Shown here: in pieces, positions 63,147 through 64,000 of the stretch
Layout of the letters: every line of letters begins with the position of its first letter
Numbering within the stretch: the stretch's first letter is position 1
DNA from: Phormidium sp. FACHB-1136
GTDB taxonomy: Bacteria > Cyanobacteriota > Cyanobacteriia > Phormidesmidales > Phormidesmidaceae
Assembly: GCF_014697375.1 (NCBI RefSeq)
Contig: NZ_JACJRS010000007.1
Location: forward strand, 1 to 64,000
Direction of reading: 5' to 3'
DNA: 64,000 nt
Translations under genes and position numbers: made by a program
Notes under the pieces: generated by a model
What the model was told of the DNA's origin: nothing
The model's database searches: none
What the model saw: the letters and a program-made list of their open reading frames with translations, nothing else

Positions 63147-63334
63147 GCCGCGCCCCCTGCCTCTGGGCCTAGCCCTCTGCCCAGGTTCGCCCCCAATGCC
63201 ACCAGAATCCGAAAATTTGTGGCATCGTGCTAAAGGCAGATCTACGACTTGAGATCGGATGGCCTCGGTGCCCGTCTGCCCCCGGTCTAACCCACCATTT
63301 GCCCCTGATCGCCCCACCGTCCCCTCACTTGATT

Positions 63335-63778
63335 ATGTCTGGAGCCCGTTCTCTGCCCACGATCCCTTGGCTTCCGCTTCCCCCCACCCTCGCGCCGAGA
63401 GATGAAGGGGAACTTGTGCGGCAGCTTCAGATGGCCCTGGCCCAAGGAGGATGGTACCAAGGGGCCATTGACGGGCGCTTTGGCGCGAACACCACCCAGG
63501 CCGTCCAAGCCTTTCAACAACAGCGAAATCTGCCCGACCATGGCATCGTTGACTCCACCACCTGGCAACATTTGCTGATCAGCCTAGAACCCCAGGGTAT
63601 CTGGGCTACCATTCCCTTCCCCACCGCCGAGATGATTACCTTTACCCCTCTCCTGGTGGCCCAGCCCACCCCACCACCGTCGCCCCTATGGCTGTTGCTG
63701 ATGGCGCTCATCCCCCTGATGGGCGGTGGCCTCACCTACCTCCAACACCGCTGGCAAAGCCGCAAACCCCAGGGGTGA
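63335..63778 (+). CDS. Peptidoglycan-binding protein with C-terminal membrane helix
   Basis: 147 residues from ATG 63335 (GTG 63227 would add 36 unstructured residues). One PG_binding_1 domain (about 25-85): LVRQLQMALAQGGWYQGAIDG, RFGANTTQAVQAFQQQRNLP, DSTTWQHLLISL. Then an ATIPFPTAEMI stretch, a Pro-rich linker and one helix near the end (LWLLLMALIPLMGGGLTYL), with a basic tail (QHRWQSRKPQG). There is no signal peptide, so this is probably a tail-anchored type, or the helix is a late signal. It is topologically unlike the 5110 protein that carries the same domain. The N-terminal region is short and the true start is uncertain. Confidence 0.7.
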   Translation: MSGARSLPTIPWLPLPPTLAPRDEGELVRQLQMALAQGGWYQGAIDGRFGANTTQAVQAFQQQRNLPDHGIVDSTTWQHLLISLEPQGIWATIPFPTAEMITFTPLLVAQPTPPPSPLWLLLMALIPLMGGGLTYLQHRWQSRKPQG

Positions 63779-63950
63779 GATGCCCTGCTCCTACGGTTTG
63801 CTGGGCCGGGGAAGGGGATGGCTGTGGGTTTGGCATAGCGTGGGAAGGCTAAGGATATCTACCTGGCCTGGGGCGTTTTTCGTCCTGAGGTATCTGTTTT
63901 GACTTAAATGTCAGCCCCATACACCGTATTGATAGAGAGAAAGCATCGCC

Positions 63951-64000
63951 ATGGCCCACTCCCAGAAACGTCCAAGGGTGTTTCAGACAACCCCCCATTC
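63951..64000 (+). CDS. Possible 5' end of a gene cut by the window
   Basis: ATG 63951, with gagagaaag about 10-18 bases upstream, opens a frame to the last base (MAHSQKRPRVFQTTPHS). Upstream, gtattgatag and an A/T-richer stretch could be its promoter. Too short to identify. Confidence 0.35.
   Translation, partial: MAHSQKRPRVFQTTPH

Overview
The window is a chromosomal segment of a cyanobacterium of fairly high GC content (roughly 60% by eye). Diagnostic genes are a plant-type [2Fe-2S] ferredoxin (petF), system II cytochrome c synthesis (ccsA), a VTE6-like phytyl-phosphate kinase, and the cyanobacteria-restricted families DUF3318, DUF4327, DUF3352-type and a YbjN-like chaperone. Others are an ABC1/UbiB kinase, a CbiG-CobJ fusion and an RRM protein of the cyanobacterial Rbp type. 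The mixture suggests a filamentous or Leptolyngbya/Nodosilinea-like non-heterocystous strain, but this is inference. I saw no tRNA, rRNA, CRISPR array or phage.

Layout. 1-310: edge of an ISAs1/H-repeat-type transposase gene. 0.4-5 kb: housekeeping metabolism (succinate-semialdehyde dehydrogenase, chorismate mutase, SppA peptidase, EamA exporter). 5.1-8.5 kb: a peptidoglycan-binding/HEAT membrane protein and a GT4 glycosyltransferase that share an upstream motif, then cobS. 8.9-15.5 kb: small unknowns, an alpha-E protein, an ABM-fold protein, a large TamB-N-like membrane protein with an unrecognised C-terminal half, and a secreted SH3-like protein. 15.6-25 kb: lepA, an RHH-like protein, a GAF histidine kinase, an EcsC-like protein, a DUF4347 glycine-rich surface protein, and two translationally coupled GT2 genes, the second AT-rich.

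25-31 kb: cbiG-cobJ, glpK, a conserved hypothetical and an RNA m5C methyltransferase on the minus strand, then a DHH phosphoesterase. 31-36 kb: two dynamin-like/DUF697 GTPases around a YbjN protein and a lone ABC permease. 36-45 kb: rbp, recN, an ABC1 kinase, hflX (apparently with a non-AUG start), a hairpin repeat cluster, ureD, a DUF3318 gene and petF. 45.5-49.3 kb: thrS, a DUF4327 gene and a GT2 gene. 49.3-52.8 kb: a tightly overlapping three-gene unit encoding a membrane protein, a probable Tat-exported class 3 lipase and a membrane NACHT NTPase. This is my best candidate for an undescribed system. 53-58 kb: a WcaF-like acetyltransferase, ccsA, a DUF3352 gene, a VTE6-like gene and a 67-residue secreted peptide.

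58.4-64 kb: an 840-residue fusion of a cyclic-nucleotide-binding fold, a degenerate sigma-54-type AAA domain and a NapH-like membrane Fe-S module. Divergent from it is a 29-residue single-helix gene with a strong Shine-Dalgarno. A VanY-type carboxypeptidase, an AEC transporter and a peptidoglycan-binding protein with a C-terminal anchor follow. Small GC-rich palindromes and hairpins of repeat families are scattered between genes.
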